A stretch of DNA of 64,000 nt from an uncultured Oscillospiraceae bacterium (GCA_910585155.1 CAJUEC010000006.1:1-64000), one strand, 5' to 3'; positions 15,466 to 24,199 are shown, counted from the first letter of the stretch. The notes: generated by a model not told the origin, from the letters alone. Numbers and translations: made by a program.

Positions 15466-15875
15466 TGGCCATTGATTACGGCGACGCCCGGACGGGGGTG
15501 GCGGTGTCCGACGCCGCGGGGCTGCTGACGGGATACACTGAGGTGGTCCAGAGCCGAAACCGGTCGCGGGCGGCGGAGGAGATCGCCCGAATTGCCCGGG
15601 AGCGGCAGGCGGAGGAGCTGGTAATGGGTTTTCCCCGGAACATGGACGGCACCGAGGGGCCCCGGGCCCAGCTGTACCGGGAGTTCGCCGCCCTGGTGGA
15701 GGAGAAGGCGGGGATGCCGGTGCGGCTGTGGGACGAGCGGCGCACCACCATCGAGGCCCACCAGATCCTCCACGCCTCGGGCAAGAAGATGAAGGCCCAC
15801 AAAAAAAATGTGGACGCGGTGGCGGCCAGCCTGATCCTGGAGGGGTATCTGGCTTGGCGGGCCAAAAATCCCTGA
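15456..15875 (+). CDS. ruvX: Putative pre-16S rRNA nuclease / Holliday junction resolvase-like YqgF
   Basis: A 139-residue RNase H-fold protein of the YqgF family, thought to trim the 16S rRNA 5' end. Typical segments are AIDYGDARTGVAVSD (the first acidic residue), VMGFPRNMDGTEGPRA, LWDERRTTIEA and KNVDAVAASLILEGYL. ATG 15456 is chosen because AGGTGAT lies just upstream and because it starts the conserved core; an in-frame ATG at 15414 lies inside the previous frame. A terminator follows directly. Confidence 0.92.
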   Translation: MRVMAIDYGDARTGVAVSDAAGLLTGYTEVVQSRNRSRAAEEIARIARERQAEELVMGFPRNMDGTEGPRAQLYREFAALVEEKAGMPVRLWDERRTTIEAHQILHASGKKMKAHKKNVDAVAASLILEGYLAWRAKNP

Positions 15876-15878
15876 AGC

Positions 15879-15913
15879 AAATCCCCAGCGGACGTCCGCC
15901 GGGGATTTGTTTT
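15879..15913 (+). terminator. Terminator of ruvX
   Basis: AAATCCCC...GGGGATTT stem (15879-15908) with an inner CGGAC/GTCCG pairing and a GTTTT tail. Confidence 0.85.
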
Positions 15914-15919
15914 GCAACA

Positions 15920-16144
15920 CTATTCCGCGTTTCCTTTATGTGCCCTCAGTTTCCGGAAAAACACAGCAGCGGCGGTCAAACAAGCGGCGGTGGCGGAGAA
16001 GAAGAAGGCGAGACGGCCCAAGACAAGCGGCGTGGGGATATGGCCCAAATGATACCAGCTCAACGTTTCAAATACGAACAGCGTTATGACAAGGGACAGG
16101 GCGGCGATCGCGATGGCGACTATGACTGCGGTTGCTTTTTTCAC
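15920..16144 (-). CDS. Small two-span membrane protein
   Basis: A 74-residue product with hydrophobic segments at about 4-26 and 40-62 and a basic C-terminus. It starts with GTG at 16144, preceded by GGGGGAA, 12 bases after ackA on the same strand, so it is likely read with ackA. I do not recognise the family and no function is suggested by sequence. The coding nature is supported mainly by its ribosome site, hydrophobic pattern and operon position. Confidence 0.5.
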   Translation of the reverse strand: MKKATAVIVAIAIAALSLVITLFVFETLSWYHLGHIPTPLVLGRLAFFFSATAACLTAAAVFFRKLRAHKGNAE

Positions 16145-16156
16145 AGGCGTTCCCCC

Positions 16157-17350
16157 TTACGCCAGCTCGGCGGTATCGAGGGCAATCATCAATTCTTCAT
16201 TGGTGGGGATGAGCAGCACCTTCACCTTGGAGTCGATGGCGGAGATGATGGCCTCCTTGCCCCGGATGTTGTTGGCGTCCGGGTCCATTTTGATGCCCAT
16301 GAACTCCAGGCCGGAGGCGATGGCCATGCGCTGGTCCGCGTCGTTCTCCCCCACGCCGGCGGTGAAGATGACGGCGTCCACCCCGCCCATGGCGGCGGCG
16401 TAGGCTCCGATGTATTTCTTCACGCCGTAGTTGAACATATCCAGCGCCAGGGCGGCCCGGGCGTTGCCCTGGTCCCGGGCGGAGCACAGGTCCCGGAAGT
16501 CGGAGGACACCCCAGACACCCCCTGAACGCCCGATTTCTTGTTGAGAATGTTCACCATTTCCTTGATATCCAGCCCGTGCCTGGTCATCAGGTACTCCAG
16601 GATGCCCGCGTCCAGGTCGCCGGAGCGGGTGCCCATGGGCAGGCCCGCCAGGGGGGTGAAGCCCATGGAGGTGTCCACGCTCTTCCCGCCGGCCACGGCG
16701 GCAATGGACGAGCCGTTGCCCAGGTGGCAGGAGATGAGCTTCAGGCTCTCGATGGGCTTGCCCAGCATGTCCGCCGCCCGCTGGGTGACGTAGCGGTGGC
16801 TGGTGCCGTGGAAGCCGTAGCGGCGGACCTTGTCCTGCTGGTAGTACTCGTAGGGCAGGGCATAGGTGAAGGCCACGGGGGGCATGGTCTGGTGGAAGGC
16901 GGTGTCGAACACGGCCACCTGGGGCACGCCGGGGCCCATGACCTTGGAGCACGCCTTGATGCCGGTGATGTTGGCGGGGTTGTGCAGGGGGGCCAGGGGG
17001 ATGCACTCCTCCAGGGCGGCCATCACCTTGTCGTCGATCCGGACGGAGCAGGCAAAGGTCTCCGCGCCGTGGACCACCCGGTGGCCTACCGCGTCGATCT
17101 CATTCATAGAGGAGATGACGCCCCCCTCGGGGTTCACCAGGGCGGTGAGCACCGCCTGGATGGCCTCGGCGTGGGTGGGCATGGCCACGTCCGCCGCGTC
17201 CACGGTGGGCTTGCCCGGGGCCTTGTAGGTGAATTTGCCGTCGATGCCGATGCGTTCGCACAGACCCTTGGCCAGAACAGCCTGGGTGGCGGTGTCCAGC
17301 AGCTGGTATTTCAGGGAGGAGCTGCCGGCGTTGATGACGAGGACTTTCAT
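16157..17350 (-). CDS. ackA: Acetate kinase
   Basis: A 397-residue ASKHA-fold kinase that forms ATP from acetyl phosphate and ADP, the last step of acetate fermentation. The starting VLVINAGSSSLKYQL, the VGHRVVHGAE segment, GFHGTSHRYV and the CHLGNGSS phosphate loop are all present. ATG 17350 has AAAGGAG upstream; the longer frame adds non-conserved residues. Phosphotransacetylase, its usual partner, is not adjacent. The divergent neighbour tmcAL uses acetate, so the pair shares a metabolite. Confidence 0.96.
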   Translation of the reverse strand: MKVLVINAGSSSLKYQLLDTATQAVLAKGLCERIGIDGKFTYKAPGKPTVDAADVAMPTHAEAIQAVLTALVNPEGGVISSMNEIDAVGHRVVHGAETFACSVRIDDKVMAALEECIPLAPLHNPANITGIKACSKVMGPGVPQVAVFDTAFHQTMPPVAFTYALPYEYYQQDKVRRYGFHGTSHRYVTQRAADMLGKPIESLKLISCHLGNGSSIAAVAGGKSVDTSMGFTPLAGLPMGTRSGDLDAGILEYLMTRHGLDIKEMVNILNKKSGVQGVSGVSSDFRDLCSARDQGNARAALALDMFNYGVKKYIGAYAAAMGGVDAVIFTAGVGENDADQRMAIASGLEFMGIKMDPDANNIRGKEAIISAIDSKVKVLLIPTNEELMIALDTAELA

Positions 17351-17496
17351 GGTTGAAGCACTCCTTTGTCGTATGTTGCGTATCCCAGCCGGGGACGCAG
17401 CCATACAGAACTGGGTATTTACTTTGGGACAGGTTTGGGATTATAATGAGAGGCGGCAACGCCAGATACGGTCGCAGCGCGGCCATACAACGACAT

Positions 17497-17525
17497 ATTA
17501 TACTACACGGTACGGATTATCGCAA
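17497..17525 (-). promoter_or_regulatory. Promoter of ackA
   Basis: Minus-strand TTGCGA (17520-17525) and TATAAT (17497-17502) are 17 bases apart, leaving a leader of about 140 bases. Confidence 0.7.
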
Positions 17526-17560
17526 GCATTTTCTCGATTTTGCCGAAAAAGAAGCGCGGA

Positions 17561-17684
17561 GGCGTGCGGAGCAGCGGGCTAACTCCGGAGCGGAGGGGAA
17601 AGCCCAAGGAGGGGCCAGGGGCCCCGGATGGGTTTTCCCGCAGTCGGAGGAGTTAGAACCGCGTTGCGCAGCCGCCGCAGCGTG
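17561..17684 (+). repeat. Structured dispersed repeat (family A), diverged copy 4
   Basis: Keeps the core blocks GGAGCGGAGGGGAAAGCCCAAGG and GGGTTTTCCCGCAGTCGGAGGA of the family, but its basal stem is CTAACTCC (17579-17586) with GGAGTTAG (17649-17656). The stem sequence is quite different from copies 1-3 while complementarity is kept. Confidence 0.65.
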
Positions 17685-17723
17685 ATCAGGAGGAGCCCCC
17701 TTTCCGGGGCGCGGCCTCCGGCG

Positions 17724-17811
17724 GGGTACTTTCTCTCGCATGAGAGAAAGTACCCAAAGAGAATGCTTAAGGGGGAAAATGCTCGCAGGCTCGCACTTTT
17801 TCCCCCTTAAG
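17724..17811. repeat. Twin perfect inverted repeats upstream of tmcAL
   Basis: Two 14-bp perfect inverted repeats in a row: 17724-17737 with 17742-17755 (loop GCAT) and 17766-17779 with 17798-17811 (loop with a GCTCGCAG/GCTCGCAC direct repeat). The remaining part of the 17351-18022 gap holds the ackA promoter, the copy-4 repeat, and GC-rich sequence with no gene seen. Confidence 0.7.
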
Positions 17812-18022
17812 AATCCCGTTTTTACGGAGACCAATTTACGGAGCATGAGCAATGACCCTTCCGGCGCGTGGTGGTCGGGATGCGGGGCCCCTATTAGGCT
17901 GCCGCATGTGGGTGCGGCATGGAATGTGACTGCGGTCCATAATCTGCGCCTGGGGGGGGCGGGGGTTTTTGCCCCTTGTGCGGAGGCCGGGCCCGAAGGG
18001 ACCCGGCAAAGGAGAACATCAA

Positions 18023-19144
18023 ATGGGTGTCGTGGGAATCATCGCCGAATACAACCCGTTCCACGCCGGGCACGCCCTCCACATCCGGGAGACCCGGAAC
18101 CTGCTGGGGGACTGCGCCGTCGTCGCCGTGATGAGCGGGAATTTCGTCCAGCGGGGGGAGTGCGCCCTGCTGGACAAATGGACCCGGGCCCGGGCCGCCC
18201 TGGAGGGGGGCGCAGACCTGGTGCTGGAGCTGCCCACAGTGTGGGCCGCCGCCTCGGCGGAGGGGTTTGCCCGGGGGGCGGTGGGCGTGCTGGCGGCCAC
18301 GGGGGTGGTTACCCACCTGTCTTTTGGCAGCGAGTGCGGCGAGGTGGACGGGCTCCGGCAGGTGGCCGCCTGCCTGGACAGCGCGGCCTATCGGGCCGGG
18401 CTGCGCCGTTTTTTAGATGGAGGCCTGTCCTTCGCCGCCTGCCGCCAGGGGGCGGTGGGGGAGCTGCTGGGGGAAGGGCCGGCCGGTCTGCTGACTTGCC
18501 CCAACAACAACCTGGGCATCGAGTATATCCGGGCGCTGAGCGGGCTGGGGAGCGAGATCCGGCCCGTCACGGTCCGGCGGGCGGGGGCGGGTCACGACGG
18601 GGGAGACCATCCGGAGTACCCCTCCGCCTCCTTCCTGCGGGAGCGGATTTTGGCGGGAGAGCTGCCCGCGGACAACCCCGCCAGCCTGAAATATGGGGAG
18701 CGGGCGGCGCTGGCCCGGCTGCGGGCCATGGACCAGGGGGACTTCGCCGCCCTGCCCGACTGCGGGGAGGGGCTGGACCGGCGGCTGTTCCGGGCCGTCC
18801 GCCAGGGGAGGAGCCTGGAGGAGGCGTACGCCCTGGCCAAGACCAAGCGGTACGCCCACGCCCGCATCCGCCGGGCCCTCCTCTGGGGGGCGCTGGGGCT
18901 GAGAGAGGACCACCGGCCCGGGGAGGTCCCCTATCTCCGGGTGCTGGGGGCCAGCGGGCGGGGCAGGGAGGTCCTGCGGGAGATGAAGGGCCGGGCCGCC
19001 GTGCCTCTTGTCACCAAGCCCGCCCACGGCAGGGGGATGCCCCTGCTGGAGCTGGAGGCCCGGTGCACCGACTTCTACCAGCTGTGCCGCCGGGAGCCGG
19101 GGGGCTGCGGGCTGGAGTGGACGGCCAATCCGGTGATGGTATGA
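18023..19144 (+). CDS. tmcAL: tRNA(Met) cytidine acetate ligase
   Basis: A 373-residue nucleotidyltransferase-fold enzyme that activates acetate with ATP and forms N4-acetylcytidine at the tRNA-Met anticodon. The N-terminal GIIAEYNPFHAGHALHI contains the HxGH-type nucleotide site, followed by VMSGNFVQRGECALLDKW, both diagnostic. ATG 18023 follows AAAGGAGAAC. Divergent from acetate kinase across a 672-base, repeat-filled gap. Family members were long annotated as hypothetical or DUF795; the enzyme role is known from Bacillus. Confidence 0.93.
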   Translation: MGVVGIIAEYNPFHAGHALHIRETRNLLGDCAVVAVMSGNFVQRGECALLDKWTRARAALEGGADLVLELPTVWAAASAEGFARGAVGVLAATGVVTHLSFGSECGEVDGLRQVAACLDSAAYRAGLRRFLDGGLSFAACRQGAVGELLGEGPAGLLTCPNNNLGIEYIRALSGLGSEIRPVTVRRAGAGHDGGDHPEYPSASFLRERILAGELPADNPASLKYGERAALARLRAMDQGDFAALPDCGEGLDRRLFRAVRQGRSLEEAYALAKTKRYAHARIRRALLWGALGLREDHRPGEVPYLRVLGASGRGREVLREMKGRAAVPLVTKPAHGRGMPLLELEARCTDFYQLCRREPGGCGLEWTANPVMV

Positions 19145-19215
19145 GGAGCGGGGGTACGCACCCCGGCAAAGACAAGGTCACAGCGACGATGAAATTCTGA
19201 AAGGAAGATTGGCAA

Positions 19216-20433
19216 ATGAGAGCTTATGAGAGACTGCTGAAGTATGTGAAGTTCCCCACCGCCTCCTCCGAGGAGACGGGGACCACCCCCTCCACCCCCG
19301 GCCAGTGGGAGCTGGCCAGGGCCCTGGTGGACGAACTCAGGGAGCTGGGACTGGAAAATCCCGGCGTCAATGAGCACTGCATTGTCACCGCCTGGCTGCC
19401 CGCCGCCCCCGGCCATGAGGACGCCCCCGCCCTGGGCCTGCTGGCCCACATGGACACCTCCCCCGCCTTCTCCGGGGAGAACGTCCGCCCCATCCTTCAC
19501 GAGAACTACGATGGGGGCGACATCGCGCTGCCCCAGGGGGGCCGGGTCATCAAGGCGGCGGATTTCCCCTTCCTGGCGGGGCTGAAGGGCAAGACCCTCA
19601 TCACCGCCGACGGCTCCACCCTGCTGGGGGCGGACGACAAGGCGGGGGTTGCCGAGATCATGACCCTGTGCGAGCGGCTGGCCGCCGGGGATATCCCCCA
19701 TGGGCGGCTGTGCGTCGCCTTCACCCCCGACGAGGAGATCGGCGAGGGCCCCGACCACTTCGACGTGGACGCCTTCGGGGCGAAGTACGCCTACACCGTG
19801 GACGGCTCCGCCGCCGGGTCCATCGAGTATGAGAACTTCAACGCCGCCTCCGCCCGGGTGGAGATCACCGGCGTGTCTGTCCACCCCGGCTCTGCCAAGG
19901 GCGTGATGGAGAACGCCCTGCTCATCGCCCAGGAGCTCAACGCCCTGCTGCCCGCCGGCGCCGTCCCCGCCAGGACCGAGGGCTACCAGGGCTTCTTCCA
20001 CCTGGACCGTCTGGAGGGCACCGCCGCCCAGGCCCGGATGGAGTATATCATCCGGGACCACGACAAGGGGGAGTTCACGGTGAAGAAGGCCCTGATTCAG
20101 CGGGCCGCCGCCCAGGTTCAGGCCGCCCACCCCACGGCGAAGGTGGAGGCCGTTGTGAAGGACAGCTACTACAACATGCGGGAGAAGCTGTCGGACTGTA
20201 TGCACCTGGTGGACAACGCCAAGCGGGCAGCGGAGCTGGCGGGGCTCGTCCCGGCGGTGGAGCCCATCCGGGGGGGCACCGATGGGGCCCGGCTGTCCTA
20301 CATGGGCCTGCCCTGCCCCAACCTGGGCACCGGCGGCTACAACTTCCACGGGCCGTTGGAGCTGGCCTGCGTGGAGGAGATGGACGCGGTGGTGGAGGTG
20401 CTGCTCCACATTGTCCGGGCCTACGCTAAATGA
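19216..20433 (+). CDS. pepT: Peptidase T (tripeptide aminopeptidase)
   Basis: A 405-residue M20 metallopeptidase that removes N-terminal residues from tripeptides in the cytoplasm. Metal ligands are visible at H78 and D80 (LLAHMDTSP), D140 (LGADDKAG) and the PDEEIG pair (173-174), with a C-terminal GGYNFHGPLE histidine. AAAGGAAGA precedes the ATG. It stands 72 bases after tmcAL on the same strand. Confidence 0.95.
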   Translation: MRAYERLLKYVKFPTASSEETGTTPSTPGQWELARALVDELRELGLENPGVNEHCIVTAWLPAAPGHEDAPALGLLAHMDTSPAFSGENVRPILHENYDGGDIALPQGGRVIKAADFPFLAGLKGKTLITADGSTLLGADDKAGVAEIMTLCERLAAGDIPHGRLCVAFTPDEEIGEGPDHFDVDAFGAKYAYTVDGSAAGSIEYENFNAASARVEITGVSVHPGSAKGVMENALLIAQELNALLPAGAVPARTEGYQGFFHLDRLEGTAAQARMEYIIRDHDKGEFTVKKALIQRAAAQVQAAHPTAKVEAVVKDSYYNMREKLSDCMHLVDNAKRAAELAGLVPAVEPIRGGTDGARLSYMGLPCPNLGTGGYNFHGPLELACVEEMDAVVEVLLHIVRAYAK

Positions 20434-20444
20434 TTCACAGTTTG

Positions 20445-20476
20445 TTGATTATTTTTCCAGCCAGCGGGGCTATAAT
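20445..20476 (+). promoter_or_regulatory. Possible promoter of the rhomboid-like gene
   Basis: A perfect TATAAT (20471-20476) lies 40 bases before the gene. The best -35 (TTGATT, 20445-20450) is 20 bases away, longer than ideal. Confidence 0.45.
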
Positions 20477-20510
20477 GATGTGAATGTTCCGAGAGGAGGA
20501 ATTTTCCTTG

Positions 20511-21359
20511 ATGTACCGAAACGACCATTACGGCCCCATCGACCGCTTCTGCGCCAAGCACCCCGGGTTCGGCGTGCCCAACCTGATGATGTACATGGCC
20601 ATCGGCCAGGGGATCGTGGGGCTGCTGGACCTGTTTACAAGGGGGGGGCTCAGCGGGCTGATGATGTTCAACGGGGCCCATATCCTTGCCGGGCAGGTCT
20701 GGCGGCTGATTACCTTTGTCCTGGTGCCCACGGACAGCAACCCCTTCTACCTGCTGCTCAGCTGCTACATCTACTACTGGACGGGCCAGATGCTGGAGCG
20801 GGAGTGGGGCACCGCCAAGTTCAGCCTGTTCTACCTCAGCGGCGTGGTGCTCTCCGCCCTGCTGGGCCTGGCGGTGGGCTATGCCAGCATCTACTACATC
20901 AATCTGTCCATCTTCCTGGTGATCGCCACCCTGTACGGTGAGATGCAGGTGCTGTTCATGTTCGTCATCCCCATCAAGATGAAGTGGCTGGCCATTCTGG
21001 ACGTGGTGCTCATCCTGGTGGACGTGGTCCAGTTTGCCCAGATGGGGGTGTGGGTCTTCGCCCTGGCCCCCCTGGCCAGCTTTGTGAACTATTTCATCTT
21101 TACCTGGCCCTTCTGGTCCATGAAGCTGGGCTTTGTCCGGCGGCGGGCCGACCCCCAGGTCATCAACTTCCGGCGGGCCCAGAAGCAGGCGCAGAAAAAG
21201 GCCCGGGAGACGGGGGGCTACCTCCACAAGTGCGCCGTGTGCGGCCTCACCGACCAGGATGACCCCAATATGGAGTTCCGCTACTGCTCCAAATGCGACG
21301 GGTACTACTGCTACTGCGCCAACCATATCAACAGCCACATTCATATCCGCCAGGACTGA
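20511..21359 (+). CDS. Rhomboid-like membrane protein with C-terminal zinc-binding tail
   Basis: A 282-residue product. About six hydrophobic segments (from LMMYMAIGQGIVGLLDLF to the WPFWSMKL region) follow the rhomboid layout (WRLITFVLVP then YWTGQMLEREWGTAKFSLFYL). The serine motif GxSG and the late catalytic histidine of rhomboid proteases are not visible, so it is probably not a protease. A basic stretch (RRAQKQAQKKAR) leads to a cysteine-rich tail, CAVCGL...YCSKCDGYYCYCANH, likely to bind zinc. ATG 20511 follows AGGAGGA. Role unknown. Confidence 0.75.
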   Translation: MYRNDHYGPIDRFCAKHPGFGVPNLMMYMAIGQGIVGLLDLFTRGGLSGLMMFNGAHILAGQVWRLITFVLVPTDSNPFYLLLSCYIYYWTGQMLEREWGTAKFSLFYLSGVVLSALLGLAVGYASIYYINLSIFLVIATLYGEMQVLFMFVIPIKMKWLAILDVVLILVDVVQFAQMGVWVFALAPLASFVNYFIFTWPFWSMKLGFVRRRADPQVINFRRAQKQAQKKARETGGYLHKCAVCGLTDQDDPNMEFRYCSKCDGYYCYCANHINSHIHIRQD

Positions 21360-21407
21360 CACAGAGCGGGGGCATTCCCCCTTGAAATGCAGTCCGCAGC
21401 GTGAGAA

Positions 21408-21447
21408 GGGAGGGGCGCCCGGCCGCAGGCCGGGCGCCCCTCCCTTT
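21408..21447. terminator. Bidirectional terminator
   Basis: A 17-bp perfect GC-rich stem (21408-21424 with 21428-21444) with loop GCA and TTTG tail, between two convergent genes. Confidence 0.85.
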
Positions 21448-21477
21448 GTGGAAGGCTTGACGGAGAAGGACGGCGGC

Positions 21478-22554
21478 TCACTGCCCGTCCAGAAGGGTGG
21501 CCTGGAGGAGCACCGGGTTGTGGTCGGTGTACTGGAACTGGCGGTCCAGCGTCTCCACGCTGTCCAGCTGGACGTTGGGGGAGAGGATGAAGCCGTCGAT
21601 GACGTAGAGCTGGTTGCCCGCCGGGTCCGGGTCGTAGGGGTGGTTGAGCAGGCGGCAGCTGGGGACCGTGAGGTCACAGGCAAACTGCCAGCCCTCTGGC
21701 AGAATGCCGCTTTCCAGCACGCCGGGGGTCCAAAGGGAGGCGTCCTGGATGGGGAAGGCGTCCAGCGCGCCGGGGAAGGTCTGGTTGAAGTCGCCGCCGG
21801 CGATGACGTAATTGCCCTTCTCGTACTCGGCGGTGAGGAAGTCCATGAGCATTTTTGTCTGGGCGGCCTTGCCCTCGCCGTCGTCATAGGCCTCCAGATG
21901 GAGGTTTACCAGCACCAGCTGCCTGTCAGAGCCCTCCAGCGGGACATAGTTCACCAGCAGGCACCGCTTCAGGTTGGCGGCGGACACCGGCCAGGAGAAG
22001 GGGCAGGGCAGGGCGATGCGCTGGGCTTTCTCCACGGGGAACGCGCTGAGGCTTTGCAAGCCGCTGTGGACCTTGCCAAGAGGCGGCCAGGGGAAAGGAA
22101 CGAAGTCACAGGAGTAATTCAGGGCGTAGGAGCTGGAATAGTATAGTTCAGAGGATTCGTTGAGGATGTGGAGATAGCTTTGATTGACGCCGTAGGTACG
22201 GGAGGAATCGGTGTCCACCTCTTGGAGGAAGTACACATCCGCCTTTTGCCCGGTCAGCTGGCCGGAGAGGCCCGCCAGGTTGGTCTCCATCTGCTCCCGA
22301 GTGGGGGCCACGTCCGCTCCGCCATCCATAAAGAAGTCGGAATCCGCCCCCAGTCCGGCGTACCCGGTGTTTTGAGACAGCACAGTGAGGCTGTCCCCCG
22401 GGGCGATGGTCTGATTGGCGAAGGCGGCAATGTCCAAATCCTCCACCGGGGCAGGCTTATACTCCCGCACGGTGAGCCAGCCCACCAGTCCGGCTGCGGC
22501 CAGCAGCACCACGGCGGCGCATATGCCCACCCATTTCAAGATCTTTTTCGCCAT
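21478..22554 (-). CDS. Endonuclease/exonuclease/phosphatase-family protein
   Basis: A 358-residue protein with an N-terminal membrane anchor (about 4-25), so its catalytic domain is probably outside the membrane. The fold is shown by VYFLQEVD, LVNLHLEAYDDG, VIAGGDFNQTFPG and the final YTDHNPVL, which supply the metal-binding and catalytic residues of the DNase I/sphingomyelinase superfamily. Substrate cannot be deduced. ATG 22554 has GGAGG 8 bases upstream. It follows the MATE gene's neighbourhood but on the same strand only by proximity. Confidence 0.85.
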   Translation of the reverse strand: MAKKILKWVGICAAVVLLAAAGLVGWLTVREYKPAPVEDLDIAAFANQTIAPGDSLTVLSQNTGYAGLGADSDFFMDGGADVAPTREQMETNLAGLSGQLTGQKADVYFLQEVDTDSSRTYGVNQSYLHILNESSELYYSSSYALNYSCDFVPFPWPPLGKVHSGLQSLSAFPVEKAQRIALPCPFSWPVSAANLKRCLLVNYVPLEGSDRQLVLVNLHLEAYDDGEGKAAQTKMLMDFLTAEYEKGNYVIAGGDFNQTFPGALDAFPIQDASLWTPGVLESGILPEGWQFACDLTVPSCRLLNHPYDPDPAGNQLYVIDGFILSPNVQLDSVETLDRQFQYTDHNPVLLQATLLDGQ

Positions 22555-22601
22555 AGGATCATCCTCCAAAATGTAATTTGCTTCTTGGCGGCGGAAGGCT
22601 T

Positions 22602-23957
22602 CTAATCCGCCGGAGCGGGTTCACTCCATTGGAACAGCTGCTTTTGCCGCAGCAGATAATAGCCCAGCCCCGCCGCGTCGGCCAGCAGCCAGCCGATGGG
22701 CACCGACCACCAGATACCCGCCACCCCGACGGCGGGGAGGGCGGAGAGCAGGTGGGCCAGCGCCACCCGGGTGCCCAGGGAGATCACCGTGAGCACCACC
22801 GACATGCCCGGCCGGCCCAGGGCCCGGTACAGGCCGTACAGCAGGAACAGGCAGCCGATGCCGCAGTAGAACGCCCCCTCGATGCGCAGGTAACGCACCC
22901 CCTCCAGAATGGTGGCGGTCTCCCCGGCCTCCACGAACAGCCCCATCAGCGGGGCGGCGAAAGCCCACACCAGGGCGGAGACCACCAGGCAGAACGCCAG
23001 GGAGGCCGCCGCCGCGCCCCGCAGCCCGGCGCGGATGCGCCCCTCCTCCTTTGCGCCGTAATTCTGGGCGATGAAGGTGGAAAAGGCGTTGCCGAAGTCT
23101 TGGACGGGCATGTAGGCAAAGGCGTCGATCTTCACCGCGGCGGCAAAGGCGGCCATCACCGTGGGGCCAAAGCTGTTCACCAGGCCCTGGACCATGAGGA
23201 TGCCCAGGTTCATCACGGACTGCTGGACACAGGTTAGGATGGAGAAGCCGGCGATCTCTTTCACCCGGCTCCAGCGCAGCCGCAGCCCGCCGGCGGGGCG
23301 CAGCTGGGGGTGTCGGGCCAGGGCGTAGGCCATGATGCCCAGGCCGGAGACGTACTGGGCGATGACGGTGGCCTCCGCTGCCCCCGCCGCGCCCCGCTTC
23401 AGCCCCAGCACAAACCACAGGTCCAGCGCGATATTCAGTGCGGCGGATCCCCCCAGAAAGGCCAGCGGGACCACGGAGTTGCCCACCGCCCGGAGGAAGG
23501 AGGCGAAATAATTGTACAAAAAGGTGGCGGCGATGCCCCAGAAAATCACGGCCAGATACTCCCGCATCATGGGCCACACCGGGCCGGGCACCCGCAGGAA
23601 CACCCGGACCCAGTCCAGACAGGCGAAGGCCAGGACGTTCAGCGCCAGGGTGAGGGCGGCCACCAGGACAAAGGAGGCGTGGGCGCCCTCCCGCAGGCCG
23701 TCCTCATCCCGCTGGCCAAAGCGGATGGAGAACACCGCGCCGCTGCCCATGCAGAGCCCCAGCAGGATGGAGGTGAGAAAGGTCATCAGGGTGAAGGAGG
23801 ACCCTACGGCGGCCAGGGCGTTTTTCCCCAGGTACTTGCCCACAATCAGGGTGTCCGCCACGTTATAGCACTGCTGGAGCAGGTTGCCCAGGATCATGGG
23901 GAGGGCAAAGCGCAGCATGGAGCCCATCACGGGCCCCCGGGTCAGGTCTGTGTTCAT
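22602..23957 (-). CDS. MATE-family efflux transporter
   Basis: A 451-residue integral membrane protein with about 12 hydrophobic segments. The start MGSMLRFALPMILGNLLQQCYNVADTLIVGKYLG and the repeat of this pattern in the second half (EIAGFSILTCVQQSVMNLGIL) are typical of the multidrug and toxic compound extrusion family, which exports compounds in exchange for Na+ or H+. The substrate is unknown. AAGGGAGA lies upstream of ATG. The downstream membrane-bound phosphatase-fold gene is on the same strand, 47 bases away, and could be co-transcribed. Confidence 0.93.
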   Translation of the reverse strand: MNTDLTRGPVMGSMLRFALPMILGNLLQQCYNVADTLIVGKYLGKNALAAVGSSFTLMTFLTSILLGLCMGSGAVFSIRFGQRDEDGLREGAHASFVLVAALTLALNVLAFACLDWVRVFLRVPGPVWPMMREYLAVIFWGIAATFLYNYFASFLRAVGNSVVPLAFLGGSAALNIALDLWFVLGLKRGAAGAAEATVIAQYVSGLGIMAYALARHPQLRPAGGLRLRWSRVKEIAGFSILTCVQQSVMNLGILMVQGLVNSFGPTVMAAFAAAVKIDAFAYMPVQDFGNAFSTFIAQNYGAKEEGRIRAGLRGAAAASLAFCLVVSALVWAFAAPLMGLFVEAGETATILEGVRYLRIEGAFYCGIGCLFLLYGLYRALGRPGMSVVLTVISLGTRVALAHLLSALPAVGVAGIWWSVPIGWLLADAAGLGYYLLRQKQLFQWSEPAPAD

Positions 23958-24035
23958 ATCCGCTGTCTCCCTTCGGTTACGTCCATTGTAGCCGTCCGCC
24001 GCCGTTCTGTCAATGGCTGGCAGGGCCGGGGTTTA

Positions 24036-24199
24036 AGAACCTGTATTCACAGCCGAGGATGCCGGCTGGCCGAGGGATTTTCCCGTCAGGCAAGGCGAAT
24101 TTTCGCAGGAATAATTGTGTTTATTTCAAGAAAATTCAACGCCGCATGACGGGAAAAGGCCCGGTCAGATGGTGAATTGAGGTTGTGAATACAGGTTCT
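24036..24199. repeat. MITE-like 164-bp element, copy 1
   Basis: The ends are a perfect 16-bp inverted repeat (AGAACCTGTATTCACA at 24036-24051, its complement at 24184-24199). Inside, TTTTCCCGTCA pairs with TGACGGGAAAA. A second copy of the same length lies at 29953-30116. No open frame. It fills most of the 23958-24337 gap; the rest holds the promoter of the next gene. Confidence 0.8.

Noticed and set aside
17740..18022. Coding extension upstream of tmcAL
   Set aside because: The frame runs through perfect inverted repeats, has no ribosome site, and the AAAGGAGAAC before 18023 fits the family start.
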